From NCBI GenBank assembly GCA_903903985.1, contig CAIVAT010000115.1, positions 1 to 64,000 on the forward strand: a stretch of DNA of 64,000 bases, written 5' to 3'. Positions 33,956 to 43,130 of the stretch are shown here, piece after piece. This DNA comes from an uncultured Bacteroidales bacterium (lineage in GTDB: Bacteria > Bacteroidota > Bacteroidia > Bacteroidales > FEN-979). A model generated the notes under the pieces. It made no database searches. It saw nothing but the letters and a program-made list of their open reading frames with translations, and was not told where the DNA came from. The position numbers and the translations under genes are program-made. Position 1 is the first letter of the stretch, and the number at the start of each line of letters is the position of its first letter.

Positions 33956-34682
33956 TAATCATATTAATCCTGTTGCGGTGAATTTTATTGAGCATGTTCC
34001 AAACAAAGGATATGCAACGATTTTAGCAGACCCGCCTTGGCGTTTCCTTAACCGAACGGGAAAAGTCGCTCCTGAACATAAACGATTATCACGATACGAT
34101 ACATTATCGTTAGAGGAAATTAAACAAATTCCTGTTCAGTCTGTGGCGGCTAACAAAAGTCATTTGTATTTATGGGTGCCCAATGCATTATTACCTGATG
34201 GGTTAGAAGTAATGAAAGCATGGGGATTCATCTACAAATCAAATATCATTTGGCATAAAGTCAGAAAAGATGGTGGTCCTGATGGCCGTGGAGTAGGATT
34301 TTACTTCAGGAATACTACTGAATTGGTTTTATTTGGTATCCGCGGAAGCATGCGAACCCTTGATCCCGGAAGAAGTCAGGTTAATATAATTAGAACTCAA
34401 AAACAGGAACATTCACGTAAGCCCGATGAATTATATGAAATAATCGAGCGCTGCAGCCCTTCTCCTTTTCTTGAGATTTTTGCGAGAGGGAAGAGAAAAG
34501 GATGGGATGTTTTTGGTGACCAAGCCGAGGAGTACAATATTGATTGGGACACCTATGCAAACCATAGTCAATCTGAAAAAAAGTTAGGTATTTCTCCAGA
34601 ATCCGTTTTGTCCCTTGAGGAACCCGTTTATAACTTCTATTCTGCTATCGAAAAGAAAGTAAAAAGGGCTTCGAAAAAATAA
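33942..34682 (+). CDS. MT-A70 family adenine-N6 DNA methyltransferase
   Basis: 246 residues with the DPPW catalytic motif (ILADPPWRFLNR, D30-W33), LYLWVPNALLPDGLEVMKAWGF (about 67-88) and NTTELVLFGIRG, as in the MT-A70 class that includes the restriction-associated M.MunI. It transfers a methyl group from SAM to adenine N6, protecting host DNA from the adjacent endonuclease. The start lies inside the endonuclease gene, so the two are coupled; no controller protein is seen. The final 45 residues are a lysine-rich tail of no known role. It ends three bases from the convergent protease gene. Confidence 0.9.
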   Translation: MKVVNNHINPVAVNFIEHVPNKGYATILADPPWRFLNRTGKVAPEHKRLSRYDTLSLEEIKQIPVQSVAANKSHLYLWVPNALLPDGLEVMKAWGFIYKSNIIWHKVRKDGGPDGRGVGFYFRNTTELVLFGIRGSMRTLDPGRSQVNIIRTQKQEHSRKPDELYEIIERCSPSPFLEIFARGKRKGWDVFGDQAEEYNIDWDTYANHSQSEKKLGISPESVLSLEEPVYNFYSAIEKKVKRASKK

Positions 34683-34685
34683 TGG

Positions 34686-37600
34686 TCAGTTTTTAACCAG
34701 CTTCACTGTCGACTTCAACTCCCCTGTATGAACCCTTAAGAAATAAATGCCTTTGCCGATACCGGAAAGATTCATGACAAGGCGGTTTCCTGCCGGTATC
34801 GTCTGCTGAATTTCTTTCAGCTTGCATCCAGCCAGGTCAAACAGCATGATTTCGCAATTCCCGCTGATGTCATGATTGATTTCGATGGTGACCTGTTCTG
34901 ATGCCGGGTTCGGAAAAAGCCTTACCAAAGGTGTTGCAGGCGAAAGGTCATGTGTTCCGTAGCACTGATCAACCTGGATATATTTTTCCTTCAGGATGGT
35001 CTTTGTGCGGGTCCCGTCGGAAACAGTGAGCTTTACATCAAATTTCCCGGAGGAATCATACCTGACTGAAGGATTGGGTTCATTGCTGGTGGCAGGAGTC
35101 CCTCCCTTAAATTCCCAGCTTCTTGTGGTAATGTTGTCAAAGGAATCATCAGTGAAAGTAATGGCCTGATTTTTACAAACCGCCGTCATCCCTGTGTGAA
35201 AAAGCGGATACGGGCCTGCAATGTTGAGGTCGAAAAATTCAAGGTAACGCTGCATCAGGGTGGTCTGGGTAGAAGGAGGCGAACCGCCTGTCATGGCGCT
35301 AAAATCGAGCATGGTGCCAATGGTCTTATAATCATCGCCATGGTAAACGATCTCGAGATTTTTTGGTGGCGTATTGTTATTGATCAACGTGGAATATGCC
35401 GGGTCTGTCGGCGCCAAACTGAAGACCGCGTAATTCATGGGAGCCGAATAGGTGAACGACATCGAATCGGTGAAAGTCGCCGGGATGCCGATCAGGTTCT
35501 GATAATAGTAAACCGGTATTTTTTTACTGGTGTATTTGAGCATCGGGTGAAGGATTGTCTTGCTTGCATAATGCCAGGTATAATAACTCTCCAGGTATAG
35601 GTTTCCCCGCTGCTGCAAGTAGCCCGCAAGCAAAGCGCCTTCGGATTCGGAAAGCACATGCGAGCCTGAGCCGGAGGTTCCGAGAATCAAAAATATACTG
35701 GCATAGCGGTTGCAATCAAAGAACAAATTGCTGAGCTGATCATACCCGACATGCAGACTATCCAGCGCGTTTGCCATGGCTGTGACAGAGGCCGGTGAAC
35801 TTGACAGATTCACAAGGGCAATCAACCTGGTTCCGATCCGGAGGTTGAATTCAACGGTTTGAAGCGCTCCGCTTGAATCGCTCAGTAATATCTGCATGGG
35901 GATGTCGCTCCCTGGCAGGGTATTGCGCGATGCAGAGATTTGAAAATGGAACTCGTCTGAAGAAAAGACATCCAGGTTTGCAATGGTGATCTGCGGATCC
36001 GAAAGGATGGTCACCTCCGGGGCTGAAGAAACAAGTTTTAACCGGAGATTTTTTGCCATGATCCCGCCGGAGTTTTTCACAGTTACGAACAGATCGGCTA
36101 CCTCACCTGGATCGAGCAGGTTGTTGTATCCATCGACGACATAATGAGATTCGACAGCAAGCTCCGCCGCTGCAACATAACACACCAGGTCCTTGTTCCA
36201 TGACCTGCCCGTTGATTGTGCCTGCATGGTCATCAACACAGGGAAGCCGTTTGGCAAGGGATGGCGCAAGCTGAAAGAGAATGCCGCAGGGATGGTCAGT
36301 GATTGACCGGCACCCAGCAAAGGAACGGAATACAAACTATCTGTGATCTTCAGGAGGGAATCTGCCGGATGCAGCTTGATAACCAGGTTCTGGATCGGTT
36401 GCAGCCCATTGTTTTTGAGGATCAACTTCATGGAGGCCAGTTTGCCTGATTTCAGGCGGTTATCATCGCCGCAGATAATTTCCTCGACAATCTGTAGTCC
36501 GCTTGAAAGCATCAGTTCTTTTGAATCGGAAATTTTCCCGGCATCCGTTGCACGGACATGCAAATTGTAAATGACCGTTGAGTCCGCCTTGTCAACAGAC
36601 AACAATCCCGCCTTGCTCAGGTTGAAATTTTCAGGCAATACCGGTGGATAAAACAAAATACTCTGGCCAGAAAGTTCGTTGGCATCCCATTGCGTTTGAA
36701 TATCAAAATTCAACTCATCTCCTTTTGAAACACCTTTGTAGAAAGTATGCGCAAACCCCAGATTTTCCATGGTGCCGTAGCAAAATTCAAACCTCCCGTC
36801 GGGGTATAGGATGATGCTGAAATCATTGGTCGAAGTGAAAACATGCCCGGCAACAGATGCTTTCCATCGAATGATGGCGTGTGTTGTATCGGCCTGAAAC
36901 CAAATACCATCATTTTTACTGGACTGATAGACATATTGTTGCGAGAAGGATGGCACAACCAGCGGAAACATCCTGAGCATGCCCGTTTCGTCTGTCGTAT
37001 AGGGCGCCGGCAGATTTTGCGGCTCAAAGGATATAAATCCGAAATAATTCACAAAGATGGAATCAAAGCGCTTTCCAAAGAAAGGAAATTTGAACGGTAA
37101 GGCAATGGATGCAAACGATCTGGTATCGGAAGGGACGATGATGGAAGTACCTGTAATAAGGGGCTCCGGAGTTCTGGTAGGTTTTTTAAGATATTCCTCT
37201 GCAAATGACCAATCATAAGGTGGTCTTCCCCCCGTGGCTTGCAGTTGAACCTGCATTTGTTGCGATGCGGTATAAGGAGGAAGACTGGATGTTACGATAG
37301 AAACACCAGGTTTTCCAAACGAACCAACAACAGAAACGAAGGTTGTACTGTTATCTTTAACAAGCACATCCGTACTTTTCACCGGTATTTCCAGGGAGCC
37401 GTTGTAATAACTGATGAACGACACATGCTCTATTCTTCCCTGGCCAAGGTTTTCAGGATCTCTTTCCTCAACCATCATGAAAAATCGCGCAGGTTGCCCC
37501 GAAGAGACAAAATTGAGCAACGGGGTCACATCCAGTCCGAATTCTATGGATTTTTCTGCAGGTATTGTATCATTTCCCTGCATGGCATGTTCTCCTCCCT

Positions 37601-38753
37601 GGAAATTAAATACCGGGAAATCAATTACATGATCGGGAAACTGGTTCAAAGTATCCTGGCTTACCCCGGCGAGAATCCTTATCCTGTTGCGTGCACTGTA
37701 GTTCAGGTTGACTTTCATTGTAAGGAGCGGCCGATAAGCAGTATCGGCATCCACAACATAAACCCGGTCGTTCCAAACGCCTCCTTCACCATAATTTAAT
37801 GCAAATGACCGGTATAAGGCATAAACATATCCCGTATCCGCCCACCAGTTGCCATAGGAATTGGCAATTTTAAATCCGCCTATTTCCCAGTCACGGGCGT
37901 CAATAATGCCGTCACCGGTAATGTCTTTATTGTTGGTATACCTGCCATCGTGATTGATGTCGTACCTGATCAAATCGTTGTAGCCGACAACCGTCAATCC
38001 ATGCACCGGATCCGTTTGCCATGCAAGGATGACAGATTTGCCTGCCTCTGTTGTCCCCGTGGGCAGGAGAGGCATGTTGTACAGTGTGCCGCTGCTGGTG
38101 GTAAAACAGGCAATGCCCCCGGTTGGGGAACCATTCAGATGGTCGTAAAGATAGTTTCTCAGCGTGTTGATTCCGGCAGCGTTGTTTATTTTTATCGCTG
38201 AAACCTGTTTCAGATGGTTGAACATTCCCCGGTAATATTTGTCATATCCGGTGATCCATCCCAGCACGGAAGTCGCGGTATCCATTCCATAGTCGTTGGA
38301 GGCCATTTGTCCCTGCTGTTTAATGACCTCAAAACTCTGGAGGAAGTTGACCCCGACAAAGCGGTCGCCCTGGTTCATGAAATTCCAGGTATAATGGGTT
38401 GGATAGCTGTTTTCCCAATACCAGCCAGTCTGATCTCTCAGCCGGTTAATTTCATAGCCAAACACATAGGCTACACCGGCATATTGCTGGCAACTGTAAA
38501 ACATATACTGATCCAGGATCCCGGGCCAATATTTTTTCCTTGAATTATCAACAACAGCCGGTAATTGACGTGCCCGGTCTGTTCCAGAAAACGTGATAAT
38601 TGGAACCTTTGTTGCCAGGATGGAGTCATGTTCCCTGGCAGCAGATGTGTAAACAGGGGTCATTCTCCGAGCAGAAGAGACTTGTCCGGTCAGTGCCTGC
38701 GGAAACAATGAAGCCAGCAAGACAGACAGGATAAGAAATTTGAAATTGTTCAT
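34686..38753 (-). CDS. Very large papain-like (C1) T9SS-exported protease with PKD domain
   Basis: 1355 residues. I start at the ATG at 38753 because it opens a clean signal peptide (MNNFKFLILSVLLASLFPQA). The peptidase has a papain tetrad in order: oxyanion Gln Q82, Cys C88 (YSCQQYAG), His H251 (DPVHGLTVVGYN) and Asn N298 (KIANSYGNWWADTGYVY), with the usual six-residue Gln-Cys spacing. Between His and Asn lies a dockerin-like calcium loop (DINHDGRYTNNKD). A long beta-sandwich region follows, then a PKD domain (about 1180-1265) and a T9SS type A sorting domain (FPNPASEQVTIEI, GIYFLRVHTGELKSTVKLVKN). An extracellular or surface protease is the likely role. Confidence 0.85.
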   Translation of the reverse strand: MNNFKFLILSVLLASLFPQALTGQVSSARRMTPVYTSAAREHDSILATKVPIITFSGTDRARQLPAVVDNSRKKYWPGILDQYMFYSCQQYAGVAYVFGYEINRLRDQTGWYWENSYPTHYTWNFMNQGDRFVGVNFLQSFEVIKQQGQMASNDYGMDTATSVLGWITGYDKYYRGMFNHLKQVSAIKINNAAGINTLRNYLYDHLNGSPTGGIACFTTSSGTLYNMPLLPTGTTEAGKSVILAWQTDPVHGLTVVGYNDLIRYDINHDGRYTNNKDITGDGIIDARDWEIGGFKIANSYGNWWADTGYVYALYRSFALNYGEGGVWNDRVYVVDADTAYRPLLTMKVNLNYSARNRIRILAGVSQDTLNQFPDHVIDFPVFNFQGGEHAMQGNDTIPAEKSIEFGLDVTPLLNFVSSGQPARFFMMVEERDPENLGQGRIEHVSFISYYNGSLEIPVKSTDVLVKDNSTTFVSVVGSFGKPGVSIVTSSLPPYTASQQMQVQLQATGGRPPYDWSFAEEYLKKPTRTPEPLITGTSIIVPSDTRSFASIALPFKFPFFGKRFDSIFVNYFGFISFEPQNLPAPYTTDETGMLRMFPLVVPSFSQQYVYQSSKNDGIWFQADTTHAIIRWKASVAGHVFTSTNDFSIILYPDGRFEFCYGTMENLGFAHTFYKGVSKGDELNFDIQTQWDANELSGQSILFYPPVLPENFNLSKAGLLSVDKADSTVIYNLHVRATDAGKISDSKELMLSSGLQIVEEIICGDDNRLKSGKLASMKLILKNNGLQPIQNLVIKLHPADSLLKITDSLYSVPLLGAGQSLTIPAAFSFSLRHPLPNGFPVLMTMQAQSTGRSWNKDLVCYVAAAELAVESHYVVDGYNNLLDPGEVADLFVTVKNSGGIMAKNLRLKLVSSAPEVTILSDPQITIANLDVFSSDEFHFQISASRNTLPGSDIPMQILLSDSSGALQTVEFNLRIGTRLIALVNLSSSPASVTAMANALDSLHVGYDQLSNLFFDCNRYASIFLILGTSGSGSHVLSESEGALLAGYLQQRGNLYLESYYTWHYASKTILHPMLKYTSKKIPVYYYQNLIGIPATFTDSMSFTYSAPMNYAVFSLAPTDPAYSTLINNNTPPKNLEIVYHGDDYKTIGTMLDFSAMTGGSPPSTQTTLMQRYLEFFDLNIAGPYPLFHTGMTAVCKNQAITFTDDSFDNITTRSWEFKGGTPATSNEPNPSVRYDSSGKFDVKLTVSDGTRTKTILKEKYIQVDQCYGTHDLSPATPLVRLFPNPASEQVTIEINHDISGNCEIMLFDLAGCKLKEIQQTIPAGNRLVMNLSGIGKGIYFLRVHTGELKSTVKLVKN

Positions 38754-38821
38754 GGCTGGTCCGTGATTTGCAGATACCCGGAAATAATATTCCTGAGAAA
38801 ACAAAAGTTTTTCTTCAAAAG

Positions 38822-38829
38822 CAAAGTTA
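38822..38829 (-). promoter_or_regulatory. Putative -7 promoter element for the papain-like protease gene
   Basis: TAACTTTG on the minus strand, 68 bases before the ATG at 38753, giving a leader of roughly 60 bases. Confidence 0.45.
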
Positions 38830-38909
38830 CGAAGATTCAGAGTTCCTTTATCCGTAATTAATAATTACCTTAGCAACTTTAATTTGAAGGACCAATAATC
38901 GTATTTTCC

Positions 38910-39254
38910 ATGAAAATCGCCGGTATACTTTTATCAATTGCTATTTTTACCGTGATCTGCAGTTGCAAACATGTTGTAACATACGATTGCACCGGGGTTA
39001 CTCCCACCTATTCTCAAAATGTCAAACCAATTTTAGACGGGACCTGCGCGTTGTCACATTGTCATTCGGGCAATGGTGATGCATTCGATCTGTCCACCTA
39101 TGCGGGTGCTTCGTCTGCAAGCTCAAAAAAAAGTTTCATGGGGTCTATCCAGCATATGCCATTTTATCAAAAAATGCCTAAGAATGCTGACCGGTTGAAT
39201 GATTCACAGATTCATGTTCTTTCCTGCTGGGTTGCAAACGGGTCACCGGAATAA
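38910..39254 (+). CDS. Cytochrome c-like (PSCyt1-type) lipoprotein with an unusual CX4CH site
   Basis: 114 residues. The N-terminus MKIAGILLSIAIFTVICSC is a lipoprotein signal with Cys at 17 or 19. The rest matches the small planctomycete-type cytochrome c domain: TYSQNVKPILDGTCALSHCHSGNG, then FDLSTYAG, a methionine in QKMPKNADRLND and QIHVLSCWVANGSPE. The haem-attachment motif is C-A-L-S-H-C-H, four residues between the cysteines rather than two. Covalent haem binding is therefore plausible but not assured. It lies alone between the divergent protease gene and the convergent carboxylase operon. Confidence 0.75.
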   Translation: MKIAGILLSIAIFTVICSCKHVVTYDCTGVTPTYSQNVKPILDGTCALSHCHSGNGDAFDLSTYAGASSASSKKSFMGSIQHMPFYQKMPKNADRLNDSQIHVLSCWVANGSPE

Positions 39255-39256
39255 CC

Positions 39257-39284
39257 TAAGACGTTAGACGTCTCACGTTTAAAG
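39257..39284. repeat. 7-base-period repeat at the end of the carboxylase operon
   Basis: Heptads taagacg, ttagacg, tctcacg, tttaaag in register, overlapping the last codons of the carboxyltransferase gene. Confidence 0.45.
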
Positions 39285-40817
39285 TGGTATATTCCCATGT
39301 TTCTTCGGCGGATTTGTCTTGCTCTTGTTTTGTGTAAGTTCAAGTGCCTGGATCAGTTTCGTTCGTGTCTGGCGCGGAAGAATAATCTCGTCCACGTATC
39401 CAAGTTCGGCCGCTTTGTAAGGGTTGGCAAAAGTATGACGGTAATGGTCGACTGCTTCTGTACGGTCGGCATCACTGAGTTTCCCTTTGTGGATGATGTT
39501 CACAGCGCCTTCAGGGCCCATGACTGCTATTTCGGCGGTCGGGTAAGCATAATTCACATCAGCGCCGATGTGTTTGCTCGACATCACATCGTAGGCACCG
39601 CCATAGGCTTTCCGGGTGATCAGTGTAATTTTCGGGACGGTAGCTTCAGAGAAGGCGTAAAGCAATTTGGCCCCATGCTTGATGATGCCGCCGAACTCCT
39701 GGTTTGTACCTGGGAGGAAGCCGGGAACATCCACAAGGGTGATGATCGGAATGTTGAAGCAATCGCAGAACCTGACAAACCGTGCGGCCTTGATGGATGA
39801 ATTGATGTCGAGCACTCCGGCAAGAAAAGCAGGCTGGTTTGCGACGATGCCGACTGGTTTTCCACCCAGGCGGGCAAACCCTGTAAGAATATTCTGCGCG
39901 TAATGCGGCATCACCTCGAAGAAGTTATGATTATCCACCGCCGTGGTGATGATGTCCTTCATATCGTAAGGCTTATTCGGGTCGGCAGGAACAACGGTCT
40001 GAAGCTTTTCATCCTGCCGCATCACATCATCGGTACAAGGCTGTGTGGGAGGGTCTTCCATGTTGTTAGACGGCAGGAAACTCATCAGTTCACGGATCAT
40101 CAGCACAACCTGTTCATCATTTTCACCAGCGAAATGGGCAACGCCGCTTTTAACATTGTGCGACATGGCACCGCCCAATTCTTCCATGGTCACCTCTTCG
40201 TGGGTCACCGTTTTGATCACTTCAGGCCCGGTTACAAACATATAGCTTGACTCCTTGACCATGAAAATAAAATCGGTCATGGCCGGAGAATAGACCGCCC
40301 CGCCGGCGCAGGGTCCCATGATAGCGGAAATTTGGGGGATCACCCCCGAAGCCATCACATTCCGATAGAAAATATCTGCATAACCGGCCAGGCTTTCAAC
40401 CCCTTCCTGGATGCGGGCGCCTCCCGAGTCGTTGAGCCCGATGAGCGGAGCGCCCATTTTCATGGCCATATCCATGATTTTCACAACCTTATCTGCATTC
40501 GCCCGACTCATGGTCCCTCCAAAGACGGTAAAATCCTGTGCAAAGACAAAAGCCAACCGTCCGTCAATCTTACCATATCCTGTCACCATGCCATCGCCTG
40601 GGATCTTATTGTGCCCCATTCCGAAATCGTGGCAACGGTGCATGACCAGTTTGTCCATTTCGACAAAAGTGTTCACATCAAGCAAGGTGAGTATCCGTTC
40701 ACGGGCTGTCAATCTTCCGTTTTTATGGATCTTGGCTATTTTTTCTGCGCCTCCTCCAAGTTCTGCCTTGTGGTTCTTATCTTCGAAAAACTGAAAACGT
40801 TCTTCTATGGTTTGCAT
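39279..40817 (-). CDS. Acyl-CoA carboxylase beta (carboxyltransferase) subunit
   Basis: 512 residues of the propionyl-/methylmalonyl-CoA carboxyltransferase family. Visible are [16 protein letters not shown], the [20 protein letters not shown] oxyanion/acyl-CoA loop in the N-terminal crotonase half, [16 protein letters not shown], and [51 protein letters not shown] in the C-terminal half. It moves CO2 from carboxybiotin to an acyl-CoA, most likely propionyl-CoA. It is the third gene of a leftward operon after the biotin carboxylase and carrier genes, 73 bases from the latter across an 8-base repeat. Confidence 0.93.
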   Translation of the reverse strand: MQTIEERFQFFEDKNHKAELGGGAEKIAKIHKNGRLTARERILTLLDVNTFVEMDKLVMHRCHDFGMGHNKIPGDGMVTGYGKIDGRLAFVFAQDFTVFGGTMSRANADKVVKIMDMAMKMGAPLIGLNDSGGARIQEGVESLAGYADIFYRNVMASGVIPQISAIMGPCAGGAVYSPAMTDFIFMVKESSYMFVTGPEVIKTVTHEEVTMEELGGAMSHNVKSGVAHFAGENDEQVVLMIRELMSFLPSNNMEDPPTQPCTDDVMRQDEKLQTVVPADPNKPYDMKDIITTAVDNHNFFEVMPHYAQNILTGFARLGGKPVGIVANQPAFLAGVLDINSSIKAARFVRFCDCFNIPIITLVDVPGFLPGTNQEFGGIIKHGAKLLYAFSEATVPKITLITRKAYGGAYDVMSSKHIGADVNYAYPTAEIAVMGPEGAVNIIHKGKLSDADRTEAVDHYRHTFANPYKAAELGYVDEIILPRQTRTKLIQALELTQNKSKTNPPKKHGNIPL

Positions 40818-40845
40818 AATTTTATTTTTGGTACTGGGTTAATAG

Positions 40846-40917
40846 GTGATCAGGCGGACAAGCGGACGCGTGGCCCCTTTCGCCACCTGGCTACTTCGCT
40901 GTTTCGCTATCTATATT
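40846..40917. repeat. 8-base-period repeat inside the acyl-CoA carboxylase operon
   Basis: Nine 8-mers in one register: ggtgatca, ggcggaca, agcggacg, cgtggccc, ctttcgcc, acctggct, acttcgct, gtttcgct, atctatat. Two unit types (GGCGGACA and TTCGCT) merge in the same phase. The array encodes the last residues of the biotin carrier protein. Confidence 0.7.
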
Positions 40918-41424
40918 TTCAAGCTTAATCATCACCTGGTGTGAATCCACTGTATCTCCTTCCTTAACAAGGATTGCATGAACTATTTTATCTCCTGTGG
41001 CTTTGAACTCACTCTGCATTTTCATTGCCTCAACAACGATCAGGGTTTGCCCGGCAGTTACCATATCTCCTGCTTTTACAGGGATCTTAACAATTTTTCC
41101 GGGCATGGGTGAAGCGATCTGGTTGGAACCTTCTACCTCGATGCCCTGGTTCCGGTTACTGATATATTTTGATTCCGCATCGATGACCTCGGCATGAAAT
41201 GTTTTCGCGAAAGTATTCACAATGAACTTTTTACTGGATTCCCCCCGGATGAGTTCAACATTATAGGAATGGCCGTTGTAGAGTATAGAATATACCCCGT
41301 TTTCAACCTCCACGATATCAAGATCATATTTATGATCATCCACTTTGATCAGGGCCTTATGGCCTACCCGGTTGAGCAGTTCAATCTTGGCCGTGCGATG
41401 TCCAATACTTATTTCGTATCCCAT
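40891..41424 (-). CDS. Biotin carboxyl carrier protein subunit of acyl-CoA carboxylase
   Basis: 177 residues. A short N-terminal beta region (about 1-75) is followed by a biotinyl domain (about 103-171): IASPMPGKIVKIPVKAGDMVTAGQTLIVVEAMKMQSEF, with the biotin lysine at K135 in AMKM. It shuttles carboxybiotin between the two flanking subunits. The gene starts nine bases after the biotin carboxylase stop. The C-terminal residues (NIDSETAK) are encoded by the adjacent octamer array rather than by conserved sequence. Confidence 0.93.
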   Translation of the reverse strand: MGYEISIGHRTAKIELLNRVGHKALIKVDDHKYDLDIVEVENGVYSILYNGHSYNVELIRGESSKKFIVNTFAKTFHAEVIDAESKYISNRNQGIEVEGSNQIASPMPGKIVKIPVKAGDMVTAGQTLIVVEAMKMQSEFKATGDKIVHAILVKEGDTVDSHQVMIKLENIDSETAK

Positions 41425-41433
41425 GATGATCAG

Positions 41434-42942
41434 TTATAAACGTAAAACATTTCGTTTGCGTCCAAAATCCTTCCAGTTCGAAGCCAGTTCTTCAGTGAAT
41501 TTCTGTGGCTGTACTTCGGCCAGTTTGTCGAGATAATCGATGAACGCAGTGATGATGGCCATATCCTCGCATTCGGTTCCGCATGGTTTGGTTGTGAATA
41601 ACCGGTGATGATTATTCTCGATGAAATGGGTATTATATTTCCCTTCGATAAAATCAGGGGCATCCATGATGCGTTCAAGGAATTTAATGGATGTTTTCAC
41701 CCCGGTGATCTTGTATTCATATAATGCCCGTCGCATGCGGGCTATCGATTCCTTCCGCGTCTCACCCCAGGTAATGAGCTTGCAGATCATGGGGTCATAG
41801 TGCATGGGGATCTCATAGCCTTCATACACATACCCGTCATAACGCACACCCAATCCCAAAGGAACCGTGATGTGCTTGATCACGCCCGGATTTGGCATGA
41901 AGTTGTTGTCGGGATCCTCGGCATAAATACGGCATTGAATGGCATGGCCATGCTGCCGGAGGTCCTCCTGCTTGAAGGAAAGGGGCAGCCCGTTGGCAAT
42001 ATTGATCTGTTCTTTGACCAGGTCGACGCCAACAACTCTTTCAGTGACCGGATGTTCAACCTGCAACCGGGTGTTCATTTCCAGGAAATAATAATCAAGC
42101 TGATCATTGACAATAAATTCGATGGTCCCCGCTCCCTCATAATTGACGGCTTTGGCCGCCGCCACTGCCTTATCCCCCATCTCCGTGCGTAATTCCGGGG
42201 TCATGAGCGGTGAGGGGGTTTCTTCAATGACCTTTTGATGCCTCCGTTGGATGGAACATTCGCGTTCAAACAGGTGGACGACATTGCCATGCTGGTCGGC
42301 AAGTATCTGAAATTCTATGTGGTGGGGCGATTCTATGTATTTTTCGATATACACCGAATCATCGCCAAATGCGTTCATGGCCTCCGATTTTGCCATACGG
42401 AGCGATGGTATCAGTTCTTCCATCTTCTTCACCAGCCTCATTCCCTTTCCGCCTCCGCCTGCCGATGCTTTGATCATGATTGGCAGGCCGATCTCCTGAA
42501 CTACCTCCACTGCCTTGGTTTCGTCAGAAAGTTTCTCTTTGGTGCCTGGAACTACAGGTACTCCGGAAGCGATCATGGTCTGTCGGGCCGTGATCTTATC
42601 GCCCATCGTGCGTATCGCATAGGCATCGGGTCCGATAAACTTGATCCCTTCAGCTTTACAACGCTCTGAAAATGCGGCATTTTCTGAAAGGAACCCATAT
42701 CCCGGGTGAATCGCATCTGCTCCCGACTTCTTCGCAGCTCCAATAATGGCATCCATGTTCAGATAACTCTCCCGCGACGGGGCCGGTCCGATACAATATG
42801 CTTCATCGGCATAACGCACATGCATGGCCTGCCGGTCGGCTTCAGAAAACACCGCCACTGTTATCAGCCCGAGCTCCCTGCATGACCGCATCACCCTTAC
42901 AGCGATCTCTCCCCGGTTTGCCACCAATACTTTTTTAATCAT
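41434..42942 (-). CDS. Biotin carboxylase subunit of acyl-CoA carboxylase
   Basis: 502 residues. Carboxylates biotin with ATP and bicarbonate. It has the N-terminal VLVANRGEIAVRVMRSCRELG, HPGYGFLSENAAF, the ATP-grasp KASAGGGGKGMRLV loop, the FEIL-type metal site in HGNVVHLFERECSIQRRHQKVIEE, and EMNTRLQVEHPVTE with the catalytic Arg. It is somewhat longer than the 450-residue AccC of fatty acid synthesis, having an extra C-terminal segment (about 455-502), which fits a propionyl/acyl-CoA carboxylase rather than AccC itself. First gene of the leftward operon. Confidence 0.94.
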   Translation of the reverse strand: MIKKVLVANRGEIAVRVMRSCRELGLITVAVFSEADRQAMHVRYADEAYCIGPAPSRESYLNMDAIIGAAKKSGADAIHPGYGFLSENAAFSERCKAEGIKFIGPDAYAIRTMGDKITARQTMIASGVPVVPGTKEKLSDETKAVEVVQEIGLPIMIKASAGGGGKGMRLVKKMEELIPSLRMAKSEAMNAFGDDSVYIEKYIESPHHIEFQILADQHGNVVHLFERECSIQRRHQKVIEETPSPLMTPELRTEMGDKAVAAAKAVNYEGAGTIEFIVNDQLDYYFLEMNTRLQVEHPVTERVVGVDLVKEQINIANGLPLSFKQEDLRQHGHAIQCRIYAEDPDNNFMPNPGVIKHITVPLGLGVRYDGYVYEGYEIPMHYDPMICKLITWGETRKESIARMRRALYEYKITGVKTSIKFLERIMDAPDFIEGKYNTHFIENNHHRLFTTKPCGTECEDMAIITAFIDYLDKLAEVQPQKFTEELASNWKDFGRKRNVLRL

Positions 42943-42985
42943 GAAATTGACAATTAAAACTATTTATTCTCATTCTGGAATCGGG

Positions 42986-42993
42986 CAAAACTA
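42986..42993 (-). promoter_or_regulatory. Putative -7 promoter element for the acyl-CoA carboxylase operon
   Basis: TAGTTTTG on the minus strand, 43 bases ahead of the biotin carboxylase ATG. Confidence 0.45.
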
Positions 42994-43130
42994 TTAAAAA
43001 TTAATATTGCAATTGTAAATATATATGTATATTTAAGGATATTTAACATATACCTGCAAAATATCCGGACCAGAAAACGGGTAGTCTCCTATTTTTTCCG
43101 ATCTTTGGAAATTAATCGCAAAACCAGTTC

